49,300 nt of DNA from a virus: IMG/VR virus record IMGVR_UViG_3300044911_003293, positions 1-49,300 of that record. One strand, given 5' to 3'. The notes beneath the pieces were generated by a model. The model had not been told where the DNA came from and did not search any database. It saw only the letters and a program-made list of their open reading frames with translations. A program made the position numbers and the translations under genes. This document shows positions 37,608-45,841 of this stretch, piece by piece (within the stretch, counting starts at the first letter, position 1; every line of letters begins with the position of its first letter).

Positions 37608-38471
37608 CTAAACAGCTAAGCCATCAGTATAGAACTTAAACATGCCTGTAGGTTGCAATGCAACTGAAGCGGTTCTTACACCAGCGATACAGAAATATTT
37701 ACCCATCCAGTCTAAATAGCCTGAATTTACACCAAGCAATTGATCTTTAGAATAAACAGAACCAACGGCAGTTTTATGATAGAAAAAGTTAGTTTCTTGA
37801 GAAGTCCCAACACCTGGCACGTTGCTATGAACGATGATGTTGATACCAGAAAAGCTATACATGATCCTTCTGTCATCCCATTTTAAAGGAAGGTCTCTAG
37901 TTGGAGTAGTGCCAGAGATCAAAGAGTTTTTAAAATCTTGATCTTTAAGCAATTGTACCCAAGCAGAAGGGCCAACAACAGCAAAAATTTCGCCGTCCAT
38001 TCTGAAACGAGCTTTAAGTAATTTACCTAATAACTCTCTCATAACGTCAGCACTCATAGTTACGTTTGAAGAATCGAACTCAGTAGAATCGGCGTCAAGA
38101 ACGTCAAAAATAACTTTATCTTCTGTTCTTGCGATTTCTCCCGCAGTGTGCTCAACCATGATACGTTTTAAATCACCTTGAGAGCCTTTAACTTCTTCCA
38201 AAGACTTAAAAACCTCAGACCATAGGGTTACTATGTTTGCAGTTTTTTGAACTTGAGAAAAATTTCCAGTAGGAATTTGGCTGTTTGGAGCACGTTGTTT
38301 GGCGTAAGTATATCCAGCATCCGCAATCTCAAAAATGTAAGATGAGCCATTGTCTATAGCACGATTAGTAACGGAACCAGGTAGTAATGATTGACGTTGG
38401 TTAGCGGCCAACATAATATCTGTGTCATACACCGTTAGAGGTGCCACAGGACTAAAAATAGGAGCGACCAT
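37608..38471 (-). CDS. Major capsid protein
   Basis: The 287-residue protein starts VAPIFSPVAPLTVYDTDIML, then has RQSLLPGSVTNRAID and a spine-helix-like segment (KRIMVEHTAGEIARTEDKVIFDVLDAD), with an A-domain-like C-terminal region (WMGKYFCIAGVRTASVALQP). The length and pattern suit HK97-fold coat proteins of podoviruses with separate scaffolds. A 329-residue scaffold gene precedes it, with a 179-base leader between them, and a strong terminator follows the next small gene. No family name is claimed beyond the fold. Confidence 0.75.
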   Translation of the reverse strand: MVAPIFSPVAPLTVYDTDIMLAANQRQSLLPGSVTNRAIDNGSSYIFEIADAGYTYAKQRAPNSQIPTGNFSQVQKTANIVTLWSEVFKSLEEVKGSQGDLKRIMVEHTAGEIARTEDKVIFDVLDADSTEFDSSNVTMSADVMRELLGKLLKARFRMDGEIFAVVGPSAWVQLLKDQDFKNSLISGTTPTRDLPLKWDDRRIMYSFSGINIIVHSNVPGVGTSQETNFFYHKTAVGSVYSKDQLLGVNSGYLDWMGKYFCIAGVRTASVALQPTGMFKFYTDGLAV

Positions 38472-38650
38472 AATAATAATTAATTTTAATTGTTTAAAAA
38501 GAAACTTTCCCTGCGGATTGTGCCTCCTAAAAACAAATTCAAAGATTATCCTGTAAAAGGGTCTTCCTTGTTTTTTTAAGCGTCCTTAAGCTAAAGTGTT
38601 AAATGTTGCGGATTCCCGCACTAATAATGAATAACTCAATTATTAGATTC
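38472..38650 (-). promoter_or_regulatory. 179-base leader of the capsid gene
   Basis: The gap between scaffold and capsid genes, the longest in the late block apart from 45696-45841, has no convincing gene. On the minus strand it contains a hairpin (38607-38620, TGCGG/CCGCA) and an AGGAGG sequence 50 bases from the capsid ATG, too far to be its ribosome site, with no start codon at a suitable distance. It is probably a promoter and leader, possibly with an RNA structure that controls coat protein output. Confidence 0.45.
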
Positions 38651-39640
38651 TTACGAATTTCTGACTTGTTTTAATGCTTCCTGAATTAACTTATATTCTT
38701 CGGAAATTTTAGGGCTGTTATAGTAAGCTTGAGGGTTTTCTCTCTGTAGCTTTTCAATTTCTTTCCCTCTATCAGCTAAAGAAATTGGATCGTTTGTGTT
38801 TGGTAATATAGTATGAGATTGACCGCTGCTTTTAGCTCCTGACAAAAAGTAATTCAGCAATTTTGGGTTGTTGATTAACATAGTGCCATCTGGCAAAGTA
38901 GCAGAAGTGATTTTATTAAAATCCTCTTCTCCAAACTCTTTTTGTAAGTGATTAGTAATCATATTCTTATGAGTGTCAAAATTATGACCCCATTCTTTTT
39001 GAAGAGCTTTTTGCACTTCTGCTGTTTGTTTCTCAGCATTTTGAATAAACTCTTTATTCTTTTGGGTCGCTACTTCAAAATATGTTTGTAAAGCACCTTT
39101 TACTTCGCTTGGGCGCAAATTCTTTTCATGGGCACGTTTTAGGAAGTCATTAACAATTGGTTGATCGGCTTCTCCAATATTTACACCGTCAAGCTCGATA
39201 TTGTATTTATCCCAAGTATCAGGGATACCCGCAGCTTCACGATATTCTTTTACTTGCTCTGGCGTTGCATCCTTTGGTAATTCGGGAAGTGCTCTAGTCT
39301 TGTGAAATTTAGATTCTAACTCACGACTAGACTTAACCAAGTCTTCAATATTCTTAAACTTATCAAGATATTTAGCAATTTTTTCATCACCTCTTGAAAG
39401 TTTTTGTTTTAGCTCTGCCGTAAGAGCTGGAGCATCTTCGACATGAAGAATATTTTTTGGTTTTGATTCTGTGGTAATGGGACTTTCAGCTTTTGGTGCC
39501 TCAACTGCTGGCGCAGTTTCTGCACTAGGAGTTTGAACAATAGTCGGGGTAATAGTAGTGATGTTTGGAGTGTTTGAATTATCTACGCTTGGCGCAGGTT
39601 CGTTGGTTGCTGGTAATCCACCAGCATCAATATTTTGCAT
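38651..39640 (-). CDS. Scaffolding protein
   Basis: The 329-residue protein has a proline/threonine-rich N-terminus (NEPAPSVDNSNTPNITTITP) and then long charged helices (ELKQKLSRGDEKIAKYLDKF, later KGALQTYFEVATQKNKEFIQN). The C-terminal helix (EEYKLIQEALKQVRNS) is where scaffolds bind coat protein. Length and position between the portal-side genes and the capsid gene are those of an assembly scaffold. No protease gene is visible. Confidence 0.75.
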   Translation of the reverse strand: MQNIDAGGLPATNEPAPSVDNSNTPNITTITPTIVQTPSAETAPAVEAPKAESPITTESKPKNILHVEDAPALTAELKQKLSRGDEKIAKYLDKFKNIEDLVKSSRELESKFHKTRALPELPKDATPEQVKEYREAAGIPDTWDKYNIELDGVNIGEADQPIVNDFLKRAHEKNLRPSEVKGALQTYFEVATQKNKEFIQNAEKQTAEVQKALQKEWGHNFDTHKNMITNHLQKEFGEEDFNKITSATLPDGTMLINNPKLLNYFLSGAKSSGQSHTILPNTNDPISLADRGKEIEKLQRENPQAYYNSPKISEEYKLIQEALKQVRNS

Positions 39641-39647
39641 AATTTAA

Positions 39648-39950
39648 TTATTGGTTAATATTTGGTCTTTTACTTTGGTTCTTTTGCGCTTTAAAGTAAG
39701 TTACTGGAGCGGTAATTACTTCAAAGAGAAATCTTGCTACCCATCTTTTACCTTCGTTAAAAGCTGTAGCCATTGGGTCTGGCTCGTAAGAAACCTGAAG
39801 AAACTCCCCAATATTTTCAGCAATGGCCTTTAAAGCTACTTTTTGCTGAACATCTGTCGCTTTACCCTCTTCTAACGCTCTTATTGCAAAGAATTGAGGC
39901 TCTGTGATATAGTTTTCAAGAGCTATACTAAAGTTTTTTGGTTTTTTCAT
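39648..39950 (-). CDS. 100-aa small phage protein between portal and scaffold
   Basis: The 100-residue product contains the segment DPMATAFNEGKRWVARFLFEVI, similar in pattern to small Bbp19-like proteins that occupy this place in podovirus operons. The remainder is helical with a Gln/Lys-rich tail. It lies 7 bases before the scaffold gene and just after the tRNA. Its function is not known; a role in head assembly is likely from context. Confidence 0.6.
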   Translation of the reverse strand: MKKPKNFSIALENYITEPQFFAIRALEEGKATDVQQKVALKAIAENIGEFLQVSYEPDPMATAFNEGKRWVARFLFEVITAPVTYFKAQKNQSKRPNINQ

Positions 39951-39960
39951 TTTTAATAAT

Positions 39961-40036
39961 TGGTGCTACCAGTAAGATTCGAACTCACGACATCCTGTTT
40001 ACAAGACAGGTGCTCTACCTACTGAGCTATAGTAGC
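39961..40036 (-). tRNA. tRNA-Thr(TGT)
   Basis: Read on the minus strand it folds into a complete cloverleaf. The 7-bp acceptor GCTACTA/TGGTAGC is followed by discriminator A and an encoded CCA. The D-arm is GCTC...GAGC, the anticodon stem CCTGT/ACAGG with loop CTTGTAA (anticodon TGT, reads ACA), and the T-arm GTGAG-TTCGAAT-CTTAC. Its first base is the last base of the portal stop codon TAG. ACA codons are frequent in AT-rich genomes, so the tRNA may boost translation of late genes. Confidence 0.95.
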
Positions 40037-41760
40037 TAAATTATGCCCGCTTGTTGAACCGCTTGTGCGCCTTTGCCTATGTTTTCAGCAGCTTGACCGC
40101 CAGCGGCTAAATTTTGAATATATTCTTGTGCTGATTGTTTTTGCTTTTCGGCCTCAACCATGCTAACAACTACATCTTCATCACGAAGCCATTTAGCTGG
40201 AATGCCAATGCCTTCAAGCGAATCACGAAGAGCAATAGAAGCGTCAGGTATATACATTGTAGAGGCATCAAGGGCTACTGATTCAGCAATCATTGCTTTC
40301 ATCTCAGCAAATTTTTGCGCTTTAATCATGCCTTCAGCTTCAAGTAATGGAGAACTAAAGCTAAAGTCTATGTCATCCCGCAAGTCTCCAGTTAGAGGAT
40401 CTCTTAACTCGTCGGGAATAAATTCTTTTGGTCCAAAAGCTCTTACGCTTTTCAACAAGGTAAATACCATGTTCAAAAGAGGTTGATTGTAATTTGCAAT
40501 CATCGTAGAAAATAATGGTGCTGCGTTTCTGATATATTCAGCTACTCTTTCCCTTACTTCTGTCGCTGTCATTTTAGAATCAAAAACAGGTAGATTGATC
40601 TTGTCTATATAAAACGCACTACGAAGCATGGCTCTTGAGTCTTGTTGCATTGTTAAGCCAAATTGCAAGCCGCTTTTATCTATTTGCATTTGCTTTACAT
40701 TATCATCAACTGAGCCTGGTAAATCTTCTTTTACCCATGAAACAGTATTAGCAAGTAAGCCAATGTCGCCACGAATTGCATCTTGTTTGGCAATAATTGG
40801 TGGGCTAACTGATTTTTCTGCAGCTTCCAACAAAGAAAGTGTCATTGCCTGCAACAATCTTGCATCTGGTAAACCAGCAACTACTGCAGGACTTACGGCA
40901 TATTGTGAGCCGCCTAAAGTTTCCCAGCGATTGATCCTATAGATTTCAGTAGGAGATCCCACGCACTCAATTTCGTGATTGGTGTCAACTTCTACATACA
41001 GAGAAACCCAAGGCAATTTGATTTTACCCTTTTCTTCTTTGCTATAAAAATTTTCATAATCTGTAGTCTTTAATACAATATGAATAATTTTAAAAGGCTC
41101 ATTTCCTTCTTTTTCTAACTTCGCTCTAGCTTTAGCTGAAAGCTTCATGCCAAATCTTTCATAAGCATTTCTAATTGTAGTATTCCATTCACGAACCACA
41201 AAAGAAACGTTTCCAGCAGAATCTTCTTCCCAAGCCACATCTCTTAGAAACCAAGTTCTAAAAATTATTTGATTTATGTTCCAATCTATTTCTGCAGATA
41301 AGCAAGATTGACCAAAAACAGTTAGATCCGCATCTGATTCTTTGGCAGCTCTAGGGAAACCAGTTTTATCATCTTCAAGATAATAATTGATGGTATCGGT
41401 TATAAATTCAAGATATTTAAGCGATTCATTAGAAACATTCTTTTGAATTTCTTTATTTTTTATCTTTGCTTTAAACCATTGCTGACCAGCAGGCCTTAAA
41501 TATGTAGAAATTGAACTTGCTAAATCACGAGCAATTAAAATCGGATAAGATGTGGTGAGGTTGTTGGCAAATTGGTTGTTGAATGGAAATGCTCCAAATG
41601 CTTGATTTTGGTATTGATATGTATAAGTAAAATATGCCCTTTGCGGGTAAAAATTATAAGCGACAGTTTGCCAAAAACTGTTGAGACTTACTTTGTAAGT
41701 AAGAATAGTTTGCCCTCTTGAGAGCAAAGCCGCTGTTTTTGCTTTGCTAGGATTATCCAC
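40036..41760 (-). CDS. Portal (head-tail connector) protein
   Basis: The 574-residue protein matches the podovirus head-to-tail connector family: SRGQTILTYKVSLNSFWQTV start, conserved FLRDVAWEEDSAGNVSFVV strands, a core with PTEIYRINRWETLGG and later MTATEVRERVAEYIRNAAP, then a C-terminal helical crown ending in an Ala/Gln-rich tail (GGQAAENIGKGAQAVQQAG). It forms the dodecameric DNA entry channel. The start is GTG at 41760, overlapping the upstream gene by 8 bases. The TAG stop shares its last base with the first base of the downstream tRNA. Confidence 0.9.
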   Translation of the reverse strand: MDNPSKAKTAALLSRGQTILTYKVSLNSFWQTVAYNFYPQRAYFTYTYQYQNQAFGAFPFNNQFANNLTTSYPILIARDLASSISTYLRPAGQQWFKAKIKNKEIQKNVSNESLKYLEFITDTINYYLEDDKTGFPRAAKESDADLTVFGQSCLSAEIDWNINQIIFRTWFLRDVAWEEDSAGNVSFVVREWNTTIRNAYERFGMKLSAKARAKLEKEGNEPFKIIHIVLKTTDYENFYSKEEKGKIKLPWVSLYVEVDTNHEIECVGSPTEIYRINRWETLGGSQYAVSPAVVAGLPDARLLQAMTLSLLEAAEKSVSPPIIAKQDAIRGDIGLLANTVSWVKEDLPGSVDDNVKQMQIDKSGLQFGLTMQQDSRAMLRSAFYIDKINLPVFDSKMTATEVRERVAEYIRNAAPLFSTMIANYNQPLLNMVFTLLKSVRAFGPKEFIPDELRDPLTGDLRDDIDFSFSSPLLEAEGMIKAQKFAEMKAMIAESVALDASTMYIPDASIALRDSLEGIGIPAKWLRDEDVVVSMVEAEKQKQSAQEYIQNLAAGGQAAENIGKGAQAVQQAGII

Positions 41761-42109
41761 CGAATTTATTTGTTGTTGCTGTTGTTAAAAGAGTCGATGC
41801 TCTTCCGCTTCTGTTTTGTAAACTAAATAATGATTTTAATTTAGCTTGATTAACTGAATCACTGTTTGCGTTAGGTATAACTGGGGACTTAGTTGTGGGA
41901 GTCGCTAAAGAACGGGCCATTCTAGCTGAGGCTCTTGCCGCATCTTGAGCTCCGCCCACAGCGGCTCCAGTCGCCCCCCCTAATCCAGCGCCAATAGCAA
42001 AACCAGCGCCAGCACCAAGGCCACCCGTGGCTGCACCAGCAGCTACAGCACCTATAATACCACCTACTGTTGCGCCTATTCCGCCTCCCCCAGCTTGATT
42101 TCCAGACAT
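41753..42109 (-). CDS. Gly/Ala-rich small head protein
   Basis: The 118-residue product is dominated by Gly/Ala repeats (GGIIGAVAAGAATGG, then AGFAIGAGLGGATGAAVGG), with a C-terminal segment (SGRASTLLTTATTNKFGG) that recurs in small proteins beside podovirus portals. It could be membrane-interacting or a capsid-interior peptide. It overlaps the portal gene by 8 bases and shares one base with the terminase gene. Confidence 0.65.
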   Translation of the reverse strand: MSGNQAGGGGIGATVGGIIGAVAAGAATGGLGAGAGFAIGAGLGGATGAAVGGAQDAARASARMARSLATPTTKSPVIPNANSDSVNQAKLKSLFSLQNRSGRASTLLTTATTNKFGG

Positions 42110-43722
42110 TAAACTCCTCTTCTATGTTGATATTTGTCTAACATCACTTGCCCTCTTGGCACATGACTGAAAGATTGTGATTTATAAAAATTTTGTAATC
42201 CACCTTCTTGTGTTAAGAATTTTTTACCCTTCCACCATGCCATTACTACAGCATCGGCTTCGTCTGGTGAATAACCTAACTTTTCTTTAACTTTTTCTTT
42301 TGACTCAACTGCAATCTTAGTGCCCCTTATTTCAAATGTTGGAGCGGTTAAACCAGCTAATAACCTTGAATCAGGCGGTAATTCAATTAATGATCCGCCA
42401 TCCTGATCGGGGTCGCAAGCTTCACGAAATTGCCAATAAAGCTGTGAGCGAAGGTTTAAGAACGATAGTTTGCCGTCTGCACTTCTCGCCTCAGGAGCCG
42501 AACCTCCTTGATATGATTTTAAGCAACTAGTTCCTATATTTTCTTTTAAGATGATATAAGCACCAGAACCATAGCCACCTCCCATGTCAAGCGTAACATC
42601 GCTATTGTGTCTCCTGATTTTGATAACCTCACCAGCTATTTGAGAACCATATTCATTTATTACAGTTTCAAATTTAATTAGCTTAGAATAATGATGATCG
42701 AAACGTGGGGCTAAAATTGCAGGATCTTTGCCGCCGCCAGAGCAATCAACTCCGATATTACACATTGGGACACCTTGAGGGGGAAGACCTTTAGCTCTAT
42801 CCCAACGCTCATTTGCCATTTGGACCCAAGAAGTAGGTATAACTTGAGCGGCTTGATCGACTCTTGCCGCTAGAAAGTTTCCACTTAAAAGTTGCCCTCT
42901 AAATGGCTCGGGTATTGTTTGTAGTTTCTTTTTATATTCTTCGGAGTCAAGATAAGGATTATTCTCAACAGCGCTAAAAATATAAGTTCTTGAGTGTGGG
43001 TAAAATTTTTCACCATTACTTTCAAAAGGCTCTTTGTTTTCTGTTTCAATTGATTTACCATCTTTATCAAAATAAAACCATCTCAATTCCCCAAATTTAG
43101 CAGGGTTAGGATGTCTCGGATCAAACCAAGGAGCAAAGAAAGTTCCAAGCCAATCACCAGTTGAATTTGTTGGAGGATTTGAACCAATTAAGATTCTGCA
43201 CCTTTGAGACTCAGGAACTCCCGCCCCTCTTCTATTCCAACCAATCAGTAATCTTACATCATTTTCAGGAAATTGTGCGCCTTCGTCAATATATATAAAA
43301 TCAAAAGCGTTTCCTTGTTTTCCAGTGTCTATATCGCCACTGGTTCCCATGCCTTGGAAATAAATAGTTCTTTTGTTATCTTTGTATTTTGGGCGATTAC
43401 CACGAACTATTCCTCTGTTCGTGCCAATCATGCCCTCAAGATTATCAATTACACCGTCAAGATCAGTGAATTGCTTTCTCACAATTAGGCTCCTGGTATG
43501 TTGAGTTATTGCTAACCCTAAACCAAGAGCCGTTTTACCGCCACCTGGACTCCCGCCGAATAATGTAATGTCGGCTTTTGAATAATAAGCCTTGCATTGG
43601 GGGTCGTTGTCTGGGTGCGGATACCATATTTGCTTAGGAACAACTTGATTAGTTTTGCTTTGCAGATCAACAATCTGCTCAGGCGACATTTTTTCAAGTC
43701 GTGCTAGGATTTCGTCTAGCAT
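42109..43722 (-). CDS. terL: Terminase large subunit
   Basis: The 537-residue protein has a Walker A motif GGSPGGGKT at 56-64, a Walker B region FDFIYIDEGAQF, a coupling segment after it, and a C-terminal RNase H-like nuclease domain with CNIGVDCSGGGKDPA and a late EADAVVMAWW. The ATPase translocates DNA into the prohead and the nuclease cuts the concatemer. The portal and the Gly/Ala-rich protein follow directly. The terminase small subunit is 1 kb upstream, separated by two beta-rich proteins. Confidence 0.92.
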   Translation of the reverse strand: MLDEILARLEKMSPEQIVDLQSKTNQVVPKQIWYPHPDNDPQCKAYYSKADITLFGGSPGGGKTALGLGLAITQHTRSLIVRKQFTDLDGVIDNLEGMIGTNRGIVRGNRPKYKDNKRTIYFQGMGTSGDIDTGKQGNAFDFIYIDEGAQFPENDVRLLIGWNRRGAGVPESQRCRILIGSNPPTNSTGDWLGTFFAPWFDPRHPNPAKFGELRWFYFDKDGKSIETENKEPFESNGEKFYPHSRTYIFSAVENNPYLDSEEYKKKLQTIPEPFRGQLLSGNFLAARVDQAAQVIPTSWVQMANERWDRAKGLPPQGVPMCNIGVDCSGGGKDPAILAPRFDHHYSKLIKFETVINEYGSQIAGEVIKIRRHNSDVTLDMGGGYGSGAYIILKENIGTSCLKSYQGGSAPEARSADGKLSFLNLRSQLYWQFREACDPDQDGGSLIELPPDSRLLAGLTAPTFEIRGTKIAVESKEKVKEKLGYSPDEADAVVMAWWKGKKFLTQEGGLQNFYKSQSFSHVPRGQVMLDKYQHRRGV

Positions 43723-43732
43723 TTGTGATTAA

Positions 43733-44266
43733 CTAAGCAGCAAAATCAGTTGGAATGACATCATAATCAACCAGAACTTCTAAATCAAAGTCGCCAGTTG
43801 TAATGTTGCCAGATAATAAGTGAAGAACTACAGCAGCTGCATCAACTGGAGCTACAGCAACACCTAGAACTGAACGAATTTGTGCAGTTGCTTGATCTAA
43901 GAAGCCTGTTGTTTCCATTTGACCAGAGCATTCTGCGCCAGAAGCGTTGGTATATTTTAAAACTAAATCCTCACCAGAAGCTATGCCACTGTAAGCCGTG
44001 CCAGTTCCATGACGAGCAACAAATCTATTGATTACAATTGCAAAACCAGTTGCAGGAGCATCAATAATTGAAATTGGGGTTGTAAATAATGCTAAAAGTT
44101 GAGCAGAGGTTATTGTTTTTACAACTGTTCTGTTTTTTTTGATATTTAACAAATCAACACCGTTGCACTCGCCCAAATAAGCTCTTTGAATTTGGCTATC
44201 TGGTTCAATATAATATCCGAAGTTATCTAATGCAGTTGCTTCTTGTAAGCCGTTTGGTCTAGACAT
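43733..44266 (-). CDS. Beta-rich putative capsid-associated protein
   Basis: The 177-residue product starts SRPNGLQEATALDNFGYYIE and has beta-rich Ile/Val/Thr stretches (FAIVINRFVARHGTGTAYSG), with GMETTGFLD-like loops and a C-terminal DFDLEVLVDYDVIP. It lies between the terminase subunits, unusual for a tail protein, and is followed by the terminase large subunit. The next gene upstream (44290) is also beta-rich. Both may be head-surface or decoration proteins. Confidence 0.55.
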   Translation of the reverse strand: MSRPNGLQEATALDNFGYYIEPDSQIQRAYLGECNGVDLLNIKKNRTVVKTITSAQLLALFTTPISIIDAPATGFAIVINRFVARHGTGTAYSGIASGEDLVLKYTNASGAECSGQMETTGFLDQATAQIRSVLGVAVAPVDAAAVVLHLLSGNITTGDFDLEVLVDYDVIPTDFAA

Positions 44267-44289
44267 AATTTTATTAATTTAAGTTAAAG

Positions 44290-44646
44290 TTAATTTCCTC
44301 TGTAGAGAAGAATAGTAAGAATCATATCAGCAGGAGCTATGATACTAAATTGAGTTATGCTATTTGTGATTTTACGTACCCCTGGATTTAATTCAGCAGC
44401 CGTGCCATCAGAATTGTTTCCTGGAATTGAAGCACTTGAAGCGTTCCAGCGAACATAAAAATTTCCGTTTCCTGAAAATATTAAATAAGTTGGCAAGTCG
44501 CCACTTGCGTCAGCAAGATTCGAAATACTAATGTTCACTGAAGTATTTGCAGACAGTGATCTAGATATAACTGAAGAAGGACAATTAATTGCGAATCCCT
44601 GACCTTCTTGAACTTGAAATAATTGCGTTTCTGTTGTTAGTGCCAT
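44290..44646 (-). CDS. 118-aa beta-rich putative head protein
   Basis: The 118-residue product (ALTTETQLFQVQEGQGFAIN start, then PTYLIFSGNGNFYVRWNASSASI) looks like a small jelly-roll with Asn/Ser-rich loops. It is transcribed between terS and the 43733 gene, whose beta-rich style it shares. A capsid decoration or fibre role is possible. No family is recognised. Confidence 0.55.
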   Translation of the reverse strand: MALTTETQLFQVQEGQGFAINCPSSVISRSLSANTSVNISISNLADASGDLPTYLIFSGNGNFYVRWNASSASIPGNNSDGTAAELNPGVRKITNSITQFSIIAPADMILTILLYRGN

Positions 44647-44652
44647 AAATTT

Positions 44653-45144
44653 TTAAATGTTTTTTAGAGTCAAAGCTATCTGCTTTGCTAATTCTAGTTT
44701 TTCTTTTGCGCTAATAGCAGCAATGCTTTCGCCATCTTTTCCTGTCACTTCTACAGTGTCAGTGAATAGTTTTAGGTGTTTACCCAAGGCTTCGTTTGAC
44801 TTAAAAGCTAATTGAGCGTCAGCAAGCTCTTCTTCATTAAAAATCTCGCCGTTAATTTGCTTGGCTTTGATTATTTTCTTTTTTCCAAATTCAATAAATT
44901 CTTTAAAATTTCCTAAAACATATTCAGCAGAAATTCCTAATTTTTCAGCCGCAGAAGCTACAGCCTGTTGAATAATAGGTTTTGATAAGTTTTCACTGGC
45001 TATCTCTTGAGCGCAGTTTTTACTATATCCAGCATCTTTTGCTGCTTGAGTTCCGTTGCCAGTCTTTAAATAATTTTTGATGAATTTTTTTTGTTTAATA
45101 GTAAGCTTTTTTTTCTGCGCCTTTTTCTTAACCTTCTCTTTCAT
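44653..45144 (-). CDS. terS: Terminase small subunit
   Basis: The 163-residue protein contains the terminase_2 pattern: a basic tail, LTIKQKKFIKNYLKTGNG, TQAAKDAGYSKNCAQEIAS (an HTH), then the helix KPIIQQAVASAAEKLGISAEY. It ends with an Ala/Lys-rich helix. It recognises the packaging site on phage DNA and hands it to the large subunit. The small gene upstream stops directly at its start. Confidence 0.85.
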   Translation of the reverse strand: MKEKVKKKAQKKKLTIKQKKFIKNYLKTGNGTQAAKDAGYSKNCAQEIASENLSKPIIQQAVASAAEKLGISAEYVLGNFKEFIEFGKKKIIKAKQINGEIFNEEELADAQLAFKSNEALGKHLKLFTDTVEVTGKDGESIAAISAKEKLELAKQIALTLKNI

Positions 45145-45306
45145 TTAATAGTGCGTAATTCTCTTAAATTCTAAAATATCAAACTCCTTGCCATTTCCAC
45201 TAACAACAAAATTAACGAAAATTCTAGCATTTTGATAAAAATGAACTCCATCGGATCCATATTGTTCAGAATTATTTTTGATTAATCTCGCAACAAAGTC
45301 TTGCAT
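45145..45306 (-). CDS. 53-aa small protein upstream of terS
   Basis: An ATG at 45306 opens 53 codons that end directly before the terS start. The product contains QDFVARLIKNNSEQYG and short beta-like stretches. No family is recognised. The tight spacing to both neighbours supports a real gene in the packaging operon. Confidence 0.5.
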   Translation of the reverse strand: MQDFVARLIKNNSEQYGSDGVHFYQNARIFVNFVVSGNGKEFDILEFKRITHY

Positions 45307-45579
45307 TTAATTTGTAGTTATGGTTTTTAAAAAATCTTTTAATAAACACCAGCTTTTTACTTCCTTATCTTCGATATAATCTAAAATTTTATTTTGCAAA
45401 ATATCGAAAAAATTCCCGTCATTAGTATAATAACCAGCGGTGATTTCTTCATTTTTTAAACGCAATGCTAGCAAATAATCTGTAGCATGTGGGGAAGTGA
45501 GAAAATCGGAGTCTTTTTCATCTTTAAGAAAATAAGCCCCTGGTATTTTAGATAAGATGATCGGTTTCCAAATGTTCAT
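45307..45579 (-). CDS. 90-aa late-operon protein, unknown
   Basis: The 90-residue product has NIWKPIILSKIPGAYFLKDEK at the start and a helical C-terminus with DYIEDKEVKSWCLLKDFLK. It lies second in the late operon, immediately upstream of the 45145 gene, with ATGA overlap to the Lys-rich gene before it. No family is recognised. Confidence 0.55.
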   Translation of the reverse strand: MNIWKPIILSKIPGAYFLKDEKDSDFLTSPHATDYLLALRLKNEEITAGYYTNDGNFFDILQNKILDYIEDKEVKSWCLLKDFLKTITTN

Positions 45580-45695
45580 TTTTTCTTTTTAGCGATTATT
45601 TTCATTGCTGCTTTTTTATCAGCTTTCATATCAGCTCTAGAGCCTTCATATTTCTTGACGGCTTTTGCTAATTCTTTTTTAACTACTTTTTTCAT
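45576..45695 (-). CDS. 39-aa Lys-rich peptide
   Basis: An ATG at 45695 opens 39 codons of mostly Lys, Ala and Glu (KKVVKKELAKAVKKYEG and KADKKAAMKIIAKKKK). The stop overlaps the next start as ATGA, which argues for translation. It is the first frame of the late operon after the terminator at 45715-45754. A nucleic-acid binding peptide is plausible. Confidence 0.45.
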   Translation of the reverse strand: MKKVVKKELAKAVKKYEGSRADMKADKKAAMKIIAKKKK

Positions 45696-45714
45696 AAAAA
45701 ATAAAATTGTGGCC

Positions 45715-45754
45715 AATAAAAAACCGCTCGTCTCTATACGAGAGCGAGCGGTTT
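45715..45754 (-). terminator. Leftward terminator before the packaging operon
   Basis: AAACCGCTCG (45721-45730) pairs with CGAGCGGTTT (45745-45754) over a 14-base loop with extra partial pairing. On the minus strand it is followed by TTTTTTATT. It lies between the 45842 gene and the first late gene, so late transcription must start or be antiterminated downstream of it, a possible control point. Confidence 0.75.
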
Positions 45755-45841
45755 AAATGATTTTTCCTGCTGTTGAAACTAAAAAGGCCATTCTAGCAAA
45801 AACATTAAAAATTATTGGTTGGAATTTGTCAAGTATATTTT

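Noticed and set aside
39961-40036. tRNA as the phage attachment site
   Set aside because: The tRNA is complete with CCA and is 28 kb from the integrase; no partial tRNA copy near the integrase was found. An attP could not be identified.
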